A DNA stretch of 64,000 bases from VRUE01 sp963745915 (lineage in GTDB: Bacteria > Actinomycetota > Thermoleophilia > Solirubrobacterales > 70-9): assembly GCA_963745915.1 (NCBI GenBank), contig CAVUZA010000002.1:868001-932000 (forward strand), in the 5' to 3' direction. Shown in pieces: positions 7,676 to 16,829 of this stretch. The notes under the pieces were generated by a model. The model had not been told where the DNA came from, ran no database searches, and was given only the letters and a program-made list of their open reading frames with translations. Every line of letters starts with the position of its first letter. The stretch's first letter is position 1. The position numbers and the translations under genes were made by a program.

Positions 7676-9775
7676 CCCCTCGCAGCCCCCGGCAACCCCC
7701 GCCCCCGCTTCGTCCGCCGCGCCAGCGGCCCGGCGACCCGCAGCGCCAGGCGCGACGCCGCCTCGACCGCCTTCCAGCGCTTGGCCGCAGCCAGCGCCGC
7801 GCGTTCGGCGCGCGGCGTGTGACGCGCCCGGCGCATCTCCTTGACGAAGGCGCCGGTGTCGATCCCGACCGGGCAGGCGAGCTGGCAGGAGCCGTCGGCG
7901 GCGCAGGTCTCCAGCGACTCGTACTCGAATTCCTCCAGCAGCGCCCGCTGCAGCGGCGAGCCCTGTGGCTGGCGCGCCATCTCGCGGCGCAAGACGATGC
8001 GCTGGCGCGGGGTCGTGGTCAGGTCGCGGCTGGGGCAGACCGGCTCGCAGAAGCCGCACTCGACGCAGGTGGTGGCCGACGCCTCGATCTCCGGCGTCGT
8101 CTTCAGGTTGCGCAGGTGGACGTCGGGGTCGCGGTTGAGGACGACGCCCGGGTTGAGCACGCCGTCGGGGTCGGCGAGCCGCTTCACCCGCCACATCAGC
8201 TCGGTCGCCTCCTCGCCCCACTCGCGCTCGACGTAGGGAGCCATGTTGATCCCGGTGCCGTGCTCGGCCTTGAGCGAGCCGTCGTACTTGTCGACGACCA
8301 GCTCGACCAGCTTCGCCATGAAGGCCTCGTAGCGCTCGACGTCCTCCGGCTTGGCGAAGTCCGGGGTGAGCATGAAGTGCAGGTTGCCGGCCGAGGCGTG
8401 ACCGGCGACGCCGGGCAGGAAGCCGTGCTCGCCGAGCAGCGCCTGCAGGTCCTTGGCCCCCTCGGCGATCCGCTCCGGCGGCACGCAGACGTCCTCGACG
8501 ATCAGCGCCGTGCCCGGCAGGCGCATCGTGACCGATGAGGCCGTGCAGGCCCTCGCGCACGCGCCAGGCGAGCTCGATCTCCTCCGCGTCGCGGGTGAAC
8601 TCGACCGGCCGGATCGTCTCGTGGCCGGCGAGGATCTCCTCGGCCTTGGCACGGCTGGCGTCGAGCGCCGCATCGCTCTCGCCGCCGAACTCGACCAGCA
8701 GCGCCGCCGACTCGGGCGGCAGCTCCTTCCACTCCTCGGGAGCGCCGACCATGTTCCAGGCGGCGGTGATCAGCGCCGGGGCGACCATCAGCTCGACCGC
8801 GGTGGCGCCCGCGTCGACCAGGTCGCGGACCGGCGCGATCGCCGCGTCGATGCCGGGGAAGTGGATCCAGGCGGTGGTCGTGCGCGCCGGCAGCGGCACG
8901 GTCTCGAAGACCGCCTCGGCGACGAAGGCCAGGGTGCCCTCCGAGCCGACCACCAGGCGGCGGAAGATCTCCAGCGGCTCGTCGGCGTCGAGGAAGGCGC
9001 AGAGCCGGTAGCCGGTCGTGTTCTTGATCTCGAACTTGCGCCGGATCCGCTCGGCGAGCTCGGCGTCGGCGCGGATCTCGTCGCGGATCGCGGTCAGGCC
9101 TGCGGCCAGCTCGGGCTCCTCGGCGGCAAAGCGCTCGGCGGCGCCGGGCGCGGCGGTGTCGATCGTCGTCCCCGAGGCCAGGACGAGGGTCATCGACTCG
9201 ACCGTCGAGTAGGAGTCCCGCGTCACCCCGCAGCGCATGCCGCCGGAGTTGTTGGCGATCACGCCGCCGACCGTGGCGATGTCGGTGCTGGCCGGGTCGG
9301 GGCCGAGCTTGCTCCCGTGCGGGGCGAGCACCCGGTTGACGTGGCCGAGCACGGTGCCGGGCTTGACCCGGGCGCGGGCGCCCCCCTCCTCGACCGCGAC
9401 GCCGCCGAAGTGGCGGCGGACGTCGACCAGGATGCCGTCGGTCTGGCCCTGGCCGTTGAGGCTGGTGCCGCCGGCGCGGAAGGTGACGGGGATGCCGTTC
9501 TGCCGCCCGTAGGCGAGCACCCTGGCGACGTCGCCGGCGTCGTGGGCCATGACCACCGCGCGCGGGAAGAGGCGGTAGGGGCTGGCGTCGGAGGCGTAGC
9601 GGACGATGTCGCCGGGACGGGCGAGCAGGCGGTCGGCGCCGAGCAGCGCCTCGAGCTCGCTGCGCAGCGGCTCGGCGACCCCGGCGGCGAGCTCGTCGGG
9701 GGCGCGGTCGGCGGCCGGCTCGCCCGGCGCCGGGGCGAGCGCGGCGAGGTCTCGCTCGAACAGCGCCATCGCGGC

Positions 9776-11378
9776 CTAGAAGAGCGACATCCCGGGCGTC
9801 GACCGGGACTTCGACCAGCTCCGGCGCCGAGGAGGCGATCGCCTTCTCCAGCGCGCCGCGGACCTCGTCGCGGTCGCGGGCGCGCGTGGGCGGTCGACGC
9901 CGTAGCCCTCGGCGACGGCGGCGACGTCGAGCTCCGGCAGGTCGAGGCCGGGCGCGCCGGCGACCTGCTCGACCTCGGCGAACCACTTGAGGATCGCGTA
10001 CTCGTCGTTGCGCAGGACGAGGAAGGTGACCGGGGCCTTGTAGGCGACGGCGCTCCAGAAGGCGGTGATCGCGTACTGGGCCGAGCCCTCGCCGAGCACG
10101 CAGACGACCGGGCGGTCGGGCTGGGCGAGCTGCACGCCGACCGAGGCGGCGAGGCCGAAGCCGAGCCCGCCGCCGGCGCCGAAGTAGTAGCTGCCGGGAC
10201 GCGAGAGGCGCAGCTGGTTGCGCAGCGCGAGCGTGCTCGAGGGCGACTCGAGGACGACGATCCCGTCCTCGGGGAAGACCTCGCCGAGCGCGGTGTGGAC
10301 GGTCGAGGGGTTGAGCGGGTCGCTGGGCGGGATTTCCCCCGGGCCGGGGTTCGGGCTCGGGCGCCGGCCGGCCGGACTCGGGGACGGCGGCGAGCAGCGC
10401 CTCGAGGGTGAGCTTGACGTCGGCGACGATGGCGTCGCCCATCGGCGCCCGGGCCGCCTCGTCGGGGTCGCAGGTGATCGCGACCAGCTTCGCCCCCTCG
10501 GGCAGCAGCGGGCCCGGGATGTGCGGGTAGTAGGGGAAGACCGAGCTGCCGACGACGAGGATCAGGTCGTGGGCCTCGAGCGTCTCGGCGACCGGGCCGA
10601 TCGCCGGCGGCAGCACGCCGCGGAAGTTGGGGTGGTTCTCGGGGAAGCCGAGGCGGCCGCCGCCGGGGGCGGGCGTGGCCCAGACCGGCAGGCGCTGGCG
10701 CTCGGCGAGCGCGACCGCGTCCTCCCAGGCGCCGGCGGCGTCGATGTCGGGGCCGGCGACCAGCACCGGGTTGCTCGCCGCCTCGAGCCGGTCGGCGAGG
10801 ACGCGGACCGCGGCCGGGTCGGCGCCGGCGCGCCCGTCGACCCGGCGGCCGATCGCCTCCAGCGCGTCGGCCTCGTCGACCTCGGCGTACCAGTCGTCCA
10901 TCGGCAGCGAGACGAAGACCGGGCCGCGGGGCGGCAGCGAGGCGAGGTGGGCGCCGCGGGCGAGGGCGAGCGGCACGTCCTCGGCCCGGGCCGGCTCGTA
11001 GGCCCACTTGACCAGCGGGTGGGGCATGCGGGCGGCGTCGCGGTTGGTCAGGTTGGCCTGCAGGGTGATCTGCGCCCGCGCCTGCTGGCCGGCGGTGACG
11101 AGCAGCGGCGAGTGGTTGGCCTGGGCGTTGAAGATCGCCCCCATCGCGTTGCCGACGCCGGGCGCGGTGTGCAGGTTGACGACCGTGGTCCGCCCCGAGG
11201 CCTGGGCGTAGCCGTCGGCCATGCCGACGACGACGGCCTCCTGCAGTCCGAGCACGTAGCGGAAGTCGGCGGGAAACTCGGCCAGCATCGGCAGCTCGGT
11301 CGAGCCGGGGTTGCCGAAGATCGTCGTCATCTCCCGCTCGCGGAAGAGGTCGAATGTCGCCTCGCGGACCGTCGTCAT
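9776..11378 (-). pseudogene. Benzoylformate decarboxylase-like ThDP enzyme, frameshifted
   Basis: A thiamin-diphosphate enzyme of about 530 residues. The PYR domain begins MTTVREATFDLFRERE and contains FGNPGSTELPML with the ThDP-activating Glu in LGLQEAVVVGMADG. The PP domain shows GEGSAQYAITAFWSA and LRNDEYAILKWF. This matches the MdlC-type decarboxylase group. At least two frameshifts occur: near 10337, where removing one G from a G5 run (minus strand) gives RPGEIPPSDPLNPS, and near 9889, where adding one C gives GVDRPTRARDRDEV. A third near 9797 is needed to reach the TAG at 9776. An alternative start is at 11405. It heads an operon with the FAD-FeS oxidase. The changes could be consensus indels rather than decay. 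Confidence 0.8.
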
Positions 11379-11447
11379 ACCCGGCGCGAACCCTACCGGT
11401 GGCATGCACCTCTCAAGCGTGCGCCCGGCGCAGTCGATAGGCGCAGG

Positions 11448-12125
11448 GTGGCCCGCAAGCTGACCCTGACGACGAGCTCGCTGCTGACCCTGTTCCTGCT
11501 CTGGGCCTCGCATGCCTACGCCGGGCCGGCCTCGACCCGGATCGCCTACGCGACGGGGGAAATCGTCCCGATCCCGGCCTCCGTCCCCCACGAAGAGGGC
11601 GACATGGTCGACCGCCGCATCGTCCCCGACCTGCGCTGGCTCGCCCAGCGCTTCCCGATCTACGTCAGCGACGGCTACTCCGGGCCGCTGCCGAACGGCG
11701 AGCACGCCGGCTGCCGCGGCTGCCACGTGAGGAACTCCGACCACTACAACGGCCTCGCCGTCGACATCGTCCCGGTCAACTGGAGCGGGCGCTGCGACAG
11801 CCGCTGGCGCGGCATCACCCGCCTCGCCCACTGGGCCGAGCCGCGCCAGAACCGGCCGGTGCCCCCCTTCCGCTGGGTCGGCTACGACGGCGACGCCGGC
11901 CACGGCTGCGGCCACCACCTGCACCTCTCCTGGGAACACGCCGCCGCCCGCCAGTTCCAGCTCGCCGAGTGGGTGGAGGTCTTCCCGGTCAGGCTGCAGG
12001 GCCTCGACCCGCACCCGCGGCGCAAGCGGCCCAAGCCGCAGAAGCCCGACGCCGCGCCGCCCGCCGGCCCGCCCGGCGGCGTCGCGACCGCCCAGTTCGG
12101 CGGCGTCTCGGCCCGGGGCGACTGA
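11448..12125 (+). CDS. Secreted LAS/M15-like zinc peptidase-like protein
   Basis: A 225-residue protein from a GTG start, beginning MARKLTLTTSSLLTLFLLWA with cleavage likely after SHAYA. The mature part contains NSDHYNGLAVDIVP and GCGHHLHLSWEH. These give the His-x6-Asp and final His-x-His layout of LAS/M15 D-Ala-D-Ala peptidase folds, so a cell-wall or related hydrolase is plausible. CRGC and other Cys may form disulfides. The C-terminus is Pro/Lys-rich (RRKRPKPQKPDAAPP). The start could not be confirmed by a strong ribosome site. It is divergent from the decarboxylase gene. Catalytic function is inferred from motif spacing only. Confidence 0.65.
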   Translation: MARKLTLTTSSLLTLFLLWASHAYAGPASTRIAYATGEIVPIPASVPHEEGDMVDRRIVPDLRWLAQRFPIYVSDGYSGPLPNGEHAGCRGCHVRNSDHYNGLAVDIVPVNWSGRCDSRWRGITRLAHWAEPRQNRPVPPFRWVGYDGDAGHGCGHHLHLSWEHAAARQFQLAEWVEVFPVRLQGLDPHPRRKRPKPQKPDAAPPAGPPGGVATAQFGGVSARGD

Positions 12126-12145
12126 GTCCTAGTCAGGACACTCAG
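12122..12145. terminator. Hairpin shared by convergent genes
   Basis: CTGAGTCCT and AGGACACTCAG form a stem with a small bulge around the loop AGTC. It overlaps the stop codons of the two convergent genes at 12125 and 12142. There is no T-run, so a bidirectional terminator role is tentative. Confidence 0.35.
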
Positions 12146-12811
12146 CCCGCCGCCGCCTGCGATTCACCGGTCGACGCGGCAACCACGGTTTTCTTGGCGT
12201 TCTCGACAATCGGGTCGATCGATTCCCTCACCGACTCCTCGGCTTTCTTGCTGAGGTCGTCGACGAGCTCGGTAACCATCTCGGGCGATATGTCTCCCGA
12301 GGTTTTCTCGCTCGCCTCCAGCAGCGCCCTCTGAACTTCCGGCGCCAGCGCTTTCACACCCTGGCCGGTCAGTTCCGGCGAGCTGCCTGCCCACGCCCGT
12401 GAGCTGCTGGTCGGCAGTCGCCTGCGTCGCCTCCTTCTGGCGTTCGCTGGTCGCGACGAGCGCTCGCGACTGGAGGACGCGCAGGAAGCTCGCGCCGGCC
12501 GAGCCGACGATGAGTGCCAGGGCAACGAGCTGGGTCAGGTCGTACGTGGTGGTCGTGGTGCTTTCGCCACCCGCCGAGGGCGTCACCGTCTGCTGGGTGG
12601 GAGGGAAGAAGTAGAGGATCGCAACGGCCGCGATTCCTCCGAGGAAGACGCTCGACCAGAACCGCCACGCGCAGCTGTCGGCGCAATTGCCGCTCGCCGG
12701 TTTCGCATCGCGCAACTCCAGCAGACCCGCGCCGATGCCGCCGATCAGCCCAACGCCACCGGCGACCAGCAGCATGATCACCGTGTCCAGCGTGTCATTC
12801 AGCTCGACCAT
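12142..12811 (-). pseudogene. Membrane protein of unknown function, one frameshift
   Basis: The start at 12811 gives MVELNDTLDTVIMLLVAGGVGLIGG, a first membrane segment. A second lies at SSVFLGGIAAVAILYFF and a third at LTQLVALALIVGSAGASFL. Then comes a polar region (LVATSERQKEATQATADQQL). Near 12390 the frame shifts by one base. The other frame continues with a plausible helical tail (SPEMVTELVDDLSKKAEE) to the stop at 12142. Read across the shift, the product is about 222 residues. I do not recognise a family. Base composition is slightly lower in GC than its neighbours. Confidence 0.55.
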
Positions 12812-12957
12812 CCGTCTCTCCCTTGTGAATTGCCTGTGTGAATCCGAGCCCAGTTCCTGAGCACGGCGATAGTAGTCGAAAATCCCGGTCTATTCACCGT
12901 GACACCGCCGCCCAGCAATGCCTCGACCTACAACGGTGAAGCTCGCGCGGCTGCGCT

Positions 12958-13110
12958 ACTTGCCGCGCTCGAGCACTTCGCCGAACGCCTTGTCGATCTC
13001 GGCGCTGAGGTCGAGGCGGAGGACTGCGAGTTGCGCTTCAGCTTGCCGATCGCGCTGACGACGGCGGCGAGCGGGATGCCCATCGCCTGCACCTGCTCGG
13101 CAGCGTGCAG
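12958..13110 (-). pseudogene. Possible remnant of a regulator C-terminus
   Basis: On the minus strand one frame reads EQVQAMGIPLAAVVSAIGKL and another ends LSAEIDKAFGEVLERGK at a TAG (12958-12960). The pieces look like the C-terminal helical part of a MerR-like regulator broken by frameshifts, but neither frame has a credible N-terminus. Low confidence. It lies in the 520 base stretch between 12812 and 13332, which has no intact gene. Confidence 0.3.
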
Positions 13111-13119
13111 CAGGGCCGG

Positions 13120-13311
13120 GGGAACATGGAGATCGGCCACAGCGTCATGCACGACATCGACTTCGAGGCGGTGAGGCGGGGTGAGAAATCGAAGCAGAAG
13201 GTGCGCGAGGAACTGCGCGCGATCGGCAGCAAGGTTCGCAGCCAGGCGCTCAAGGACTACGTCGCCTGGCCGCTGCTGAGCGGCCTCGCGGGCGTCGCCG
13301 ACGCCGCGTAG
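13120..13311 (+). pseudogene. Fatty-acid desaturase remnant
   Basis: The frame contains NMEIGHSVMH, close to the first histidine box of membrane acyl-lipid desaturases (NMEIGHNVMHGQ). It is joined directly to a segment like the middle of the same family (RRGEKSKQKVREELRAIGSK and LKDYVAWPLLSG), then stops. The intervening second histidine box, the C-terminal third box and a start codon are missing. This looks like an internal deletion derivative. Confidence 0.45.
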
Positions 13312-13332
13312 CGACGCCGGCAGGTACATAGG

Positions 13333-13812
13333 ATGGCCTCGATGCGGGCTCCGATCGTGATCGCACTCTTCCTGGCCGCCCTCGCCACGGGCGGCTGCGG
13401 CGCCCAGGAAGAGGGAACGCCCGTCGCCTGCCTCGAAGGGGAGGGTGTCTACCTGCGGGCGCTGAGGGCGGCGCCAGGGGCGGTGCTGCTGCAGGGGGAG
13501 ACGCCGATCTCCGACTGCCTGCCGGAGAACCAGGCGGGGGGCGAGCTGGCGACGGTCGGTACGGCGATGGTGGCGGCGGCGACCGAGCTCAACGGCGAGG
13601 CGCGGGAGCAGCCGGGGGGCGCCGCCAACCTGCGGCTCGGCTACCTGCTCGGCGCCGCCCAGCGGGGGGCGCAGGGGACCGGCGGCATCCACGCCGAGCT
13701 GCTGCGCCGGCTCGCCGCCGCCGCCCGCTACAGCCCCGACAACAGGCCGCTGCCGCCCGCCTTCCTGCGCACCTACCGCGAGGGCTTCGACGCGGGCGAA
13801 GCGCGCGGCTGA
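13333..13812 (+). CDS. Putative lipoprotein
   Basis: A 159-residue protein with a lipoprotein signal (MRAPIVIALFLAALATGGC, lipobox ATGG|C). The second ATG at 13342 is an equally possible start. The mature part has two more Cys (VACLEGEG, SDCLPEN) and an Ala/Gly-rich helical body with no recognised domain. It is probably anchored on the outside of the membrane. It ends 39 bases before fumC on the same strand, and a shared transcript is possible. Function unknown. Confidence 0.7.
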   Translation: MASMRAPIVIALFLAALATGGCGAQEEGTPVACLEGEGVYLRALRAAPGAVLLQGETPISDCLPENQAGGELATVGTAMVAAATELNGEAREQPGGAANLRLGYLLGAAQRGAQGTGGIHAELLRRLAAAARYSPDNRPLPPAFLRTYREGFDAGEARG

Positions 13813-13851
13813 ATACGCTGCCCGGACAACGACTTCGATGGAGGAACCGAC

Positions 13852-15165
13852 GTGAGTGAGCAGCTCTGGGGTGGCGAGACCAGCAAGGCAGTCGACAACT
13901 TCCCCGTCTCCGGCGAGCGGGTGCCGGTGCCGGTGGTGCGCTGGCTGGGCCGGCTGAAGGCCGCCGCGGCGCTGGCCAACGGCGAGCTCGGCGGGCTCGA
14001 CCCCGAGCTGGCGGAGAAGATCGCTGCCGCGGGCGAAGCGGTCGCCGCCGGCGAACACGACGACCAGTTCCCGGTCGACGTCTTCCAGACCGGCTCGGGC
14101 ACCTCTTCGAACATGAACGCCAACGAGGTGATCGCCAACCTCGCCGGCGACCCCGCCCACCCCAACGACCACGTCAACATGGGGCAGTCCTCCAACGACG
14201 TCTTCCCCTCGGCCGTCCACCTGGCGGCGCTCGACCAGGTGACCCACGACCTGCTGCCGGCGATGGGCGCGCTCGAGGCGGCGCTGGAAGCCAAGGCCGA
14301 GCAGTTCGCCGACACGGTCAAGGCCGGCCGCACCCACCTGATGGACGCGGTGCCGGTCACCCTCGGCCAGGAGTTCGGCGGCTACGCCGCCCAGGTGCGG
14401 CTCGGCGTGCAGCGGATCGAGGCGACCCTGCGCCGGGTCGGCCAGATCCCGCTCGGCGGCACCGCGACCGGGACCGGGCTCAACACCCACCGCGAATTCG
14501 CCGCCAGGGTGCGCGAGCGGCTCGCCGCCGACACCGGGCTGGAGATCTCCGCCCCGCTCGACCCCTTCGAGGCGCAGGGCAACCGCGACGCGCTGGTCGA
14601 GCTCTCCGGCGCGCTCAAGGTCTACGCCGTCTCGCTCAACAAGATCGCCAACGACCTGGCGCTGATGGGCTCCGGGCCGCGCGCCGGCCTCGCCGAGCTG
14701 CGCCTGCCCGAGCTGCAGAAGGGCTCCTCGATCATGCCCGGCAAGGTCAACCCGGTGATCCCCGAGGTCGTGATCCAGGTCGCCGCCCAGACGGTCGGCA
14801 ACGACGCCGCGATCACCCTCGCCGGCAGCCAGGGCCAGTTCGAGCTCAACGTGCGCGTGCCGCTGATCGCCCGCAACCTGCTCGACTCGGTCAAGCTGCT
14901 CGCCTCCGCCTCACGCCTGCTCGACCAGAAGTGCGTCGCCGGCCTCGAGGCCAACGAGGAGATGACCGAGCGCCACGCCGAGGCGACCCTGGCCACCGCC
15001 ACCGCCCTCAACCCCCACATCGGCTACGACCGCGCCGCCGACATCGTCAAGGCGGCGGCGGAGTCCGGCCGCTCCCTCAGAGAGGTGGCTCTCGAGCAAG
15101 GCGTCGAGCCCTCCGTGCTCGAGGAGGCCCTGGATCACCGGCGGATGGCGCGGCCGCACGAGTAG
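13852..15165 (+). CDS. fumC: Fumarate hydratase class II
   Basis: A 437-residue enzyme of the fumarase/aspartase superfamily that hydrates fumarate to malate in the TCA cycle. The GTG start at 13852 is set by a good ribosome site (GGAGG about 7 bases upstream). Motifs: TGSGTSSNMNANEV, GQSSNDVFPS with the family His nearby, AGRTHLMDAVPVTLGQE and the signature GSSIMPGKVNP at about residues 290-300. Length and motifs match FumC rather than aspartase. An inverted repeat with 22 bp arms follows the stop. Confidence 0.96.
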   Translation: MSEQLWGGETSKAVDNFPVSGERVPVPVVRWLGRLKAAAALANGELGGLDPELAEKIAAAGEAVAAGEHDDQFPVDVFQTGSGTSSNMNANEVIANLAGDPAHPNDHVNMGQSSNDVFPSAVHLAALDQVTHDLLPAMGALEAALEAKAEQFADTVKAGRTHLMDAVPVTLGQEFGGYAAQVRLGVQRIEATLRRVGQIPLGGTATGTGLNTHREFAARVRERLAADTGLEISAPLDPFEAQGNRDALVELSGALKVYAVSLNKIANDLALMGSGPRAGLAELRLPELQKGSSIMPGKVNPVIPEVVIQVAAQTVGNDAAITLAGSQGQFELNVRVPLIARNLLDSVKLLASASRLLDQKCVAGLEANEEMTERHAEATLATATALNPHIGYDRAADIVKAAAESGRSLREVALEQGVEPSVLEEALDHRRMARPHE

Positions 15166-15172
15166 CGAGGGG

Positions 15173-15275
15173 GGAGGGTCGGTGCCCCTCCCCATGAGGC
15201 CGTCGCGCAGCTGGGGCGAGCGCCGTGCTTCGGGGGGTGGATTCCAAGCCTCCTGGGGAGGGGCACCGACCCTCC
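15173..15275. repeat. Inverted repeat after fumC
   Basis: Arms of 22 bp (15173-15194 and 15254-15275, core GGAGGGTCGGTGCCCCTCCCC) are perfect and enclose a 59 base loop. It lies between convergent fumC and the aldehyde dehydrogenase gene and could act as a bidirectional terminator. The arm resembles that of the in-gene palindrome at 7609-7675. Confidence 0.8.
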
Positions 15276-15293
15276 GACCACGCGGCTCGCCGG

Positions 15294-16739
15294 TCAGCCC
15301 TGCAAGGTGACGAAGCGCTCCTCGGTTAGCTCCTGGACGGCGAAAGCCGGGCCCTCGCGGGTGTTGCCCGAATCTTTGACGCCGCCGTAGGGCATCTGGT
15401 CGGCGCGGAAGGTGGGGACCTCGTTGATGAGGACGCCGCCGAACTCGAGGTTGTTGGCGGCCTCGAGGGCGCGGCCGGTGTCGCGGGTGAAGACCCCCGC
15501 CTGCAGGCCGAACTTCGAGTCGTTGGCCATCCGCAGGGCCTCGCCGAACTCGGCGTAGCGGTCGATCGTCGCCACCGGGCCGAAGATCTCCTCGCACCAG
15601 ATCTTGGCCGCGCGCGGCGGGGCGCCGAGCAGGGTCGGCGCCAGGCAGCGGCCCTCGTCGACCAGCTCGCCGCCGCAGAGCAGCTCGGCCCCGTCGCCGA
15701 CCGCCTCGTCGACCCACTGCTTGACCCGGTCGCGGTCGCCGGGCGTGATCAGCGGCCCGACGTCGGTCTGCCCGTCCAGCGGGTCGCCGACCCGCAGCGT
15801 CCCGACCCTCTCGACCAGGCGCTCGGTGAAGGCGTCGGCCACCTCCTCCTGGACGAGGATGCGCTGGATCGAGATGCAGCTCTGACCGGCGTGTGAGAAG
15901 GCGTGGATCTGGGCCTTGTCTGCGGCGGTCTCCCAGTCGCCGTCGGAGTGGACGATCAGCGGCGCGTTCGAGCCGAGCTCGAGGTTGACCTTCTTGTGCG
16001 GGACGCGGCTGCGGATGCCCCAGCCGACCTCGGCCGAGCCGGTGAAGCTCAGTGCCCCGGTCAGCTCGTGCTCGACGATCGCGTTGCCGACCTGCAAGCC
16101 GGGGCCGGGGACGACGCTGAGCCAGCCCTCGGGCAGCCCGGCCTCGCCGAGGATGCGGGCCAGCTTCAGCGCCGAGATCGGCGTCTGCCCGGCGGGCTTG
16201 AGCACGACCGCGTTGCCGGCGGCGATCGCCGGGCCGAGCTTGTGGGCGACCAGGTTGAGCGGGAAGTTGAAGGGGCTGATCGCGCCGACCACGCCGTAGG
16301 GGACGCGCAGCATCACGCCGAGCTTGCCGGCGCCGGCCGGGGAGGCGCCCATCGGCACCGTGCCGCCGGTCAGCTTGCGCGCCTCGGTGGCGGAGAAGGT
16401 CAGGGTGTCGACGCAGCGGGCCGCCTCGACCCGCGCCGTCTTCAGCGGCTTGCCCGCCTCGGCGGCGATCGTCAGCGCCAGCTCGTCGAGGCGCTCGCCG
16501 ACCAGCCCGGCGGCGCGATCGAGCACCGCGGCGCGCTCGTGCTGGGCGAAGTCGGCCGACTCGAAGGCCTCGCGCGCCGCCTCCGCCGCGCGGTCGACCG
16601 TCGCCGCGTCGCCCTGGGCCACGCGGCCGACGACCGTGCCGTCGTAGGGGCTCTTCACCTCGTCCCACTCGACCCCGTCGGCCCACTCGCCCGCGACCAG
16701 CAGCTGGTGGTCGGCCGCCTCGATCGTCTCCGTCGCCAT
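15294..16739 (-). CDS. NAD(P)-dependent aldehyde dehydrogenase
   Basis: A 481-residue ALDH superfamily enzyme. The start at 16739 (MATETIEAADHQ) is fixed by AGGAGG at 16746-16751. Motifs: ISPFNFPLNLVAHKLGP with the conserved Asn, AVVLKPAGQTP, SFTGSAEVG, the general-base Glu in LELGSNAP, the catalytic Cys in HAGQSCISIQ, and EEIFGPVATI. It oxidises an aldehyde to the acid with NAD(P). The sequence resembles the lactaldehyde/succinate-semialdehyde branch, but the substrate cannot be fixed. A 47 bp palindrome lies 19 bases upstream of the start. Confidence 0.9.
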   Translation of the reverse strand: MATETIEAADHQLLVAGEWADGVEWDEVKSPYDGTVVGRVAQGDAATVDRAAEAAREAFESADFAQHERAAVLDRAAGLVGERLDELALTIAAEAGKPLKTARVEAARCVDTLTFSATEARKLTGGTVPMGASPAGAGKLGVMLRVPYGVVGAISPFNFPLNLVAHKLGPAIAAGNAVVLKPAGQTPISALKLARILGEAGLPEGWLSVVPGPGLQVGNAIVEHELTGALSFTGSAEVGWGIRSRVPHKKVNLELGSNAPLIVHSDGDWETAADKAQIHAFSHAGQSCISIQRILVQEEVADAFTERLVERVGTLRVGDPLDGQTDVGPLITPGDRDRVKQWVDEAVGDGAELLCGGELVDEGRCLAPTLLGAPPRAAKIWCEEIFGPVATIDRYAEFGEALRMANDSKFGLQAGVFTRDTGRALEAANNLEFGGVLINEVPTFRADQMPYGGVKDSGNTREGPAFAVQELTEERFVTLQG

Positions 16740-16757
16740 CCGCACCCTCCTTTTTCG

Positions 16758-16804
16758 TTCCGGTGCGCCTTATGTACCCGTGGCGTGCATAAGGCGCACC
16801 GGAA
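16758..16804. repeat. 47 bp palindromic element, copy 1
   Basis: Perfect 17 bp arms (TTCCGGTGCGCCTTATG at 16758-16774, complement at 16788-16804) with a 13 base loop. A second copy of identical length and closely similar sequence sits at 38267-38313. Here it lies just upstream of an aldehyde dehydrogenase start. Confidence 0.9.
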
Positions 16805-16829
16805 GCTCAGGGTAGAGCAGGGCCGCCAC

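Larger units (their letters stand above)
6835..9769 (-). pseudogene. GlcD/GlcF-type FAD-FeS oxidase, frameshifted
   Basis: A fused oxidoreductase of about 975 residues. The N-terminal FAD_binding_4 domain (AGGTSLNGQGQTDG and GGVIANNSGGMRCG) is followed by the FAD-oxidase C-terminal domain, two 4Fe-4S clusters (CVECGFCEPVCP and CAADGSCQLACPVG) and GlcF-like CCG domains (GSCCGLPFGSKG and ATCCGFAGDRG). It resembles D-lactate/glycolate dehydrogenases. The frame breaks near 8527: residues up to GLHGLIG are in one frame, and MRLPGTALIVEDVC onward is in another, so one base is surplus. Two palindromes (7497-7545, 7609-7675) interrupt the CCG domain in frame. It is 6 bases downstream of the decarboxylase gene. 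The break may be a sequence error. Confidence 0.85.

Noticed and set aside
8502..12014. 1170-residue minus-strand frame spanning two enzymes
   Set aside because: It carries real decarboxylase sequence only in its middle (to about 10337) and in one short piece. The rest is Arg/Pro-rich out-of-frame translation caused by frameshifts.
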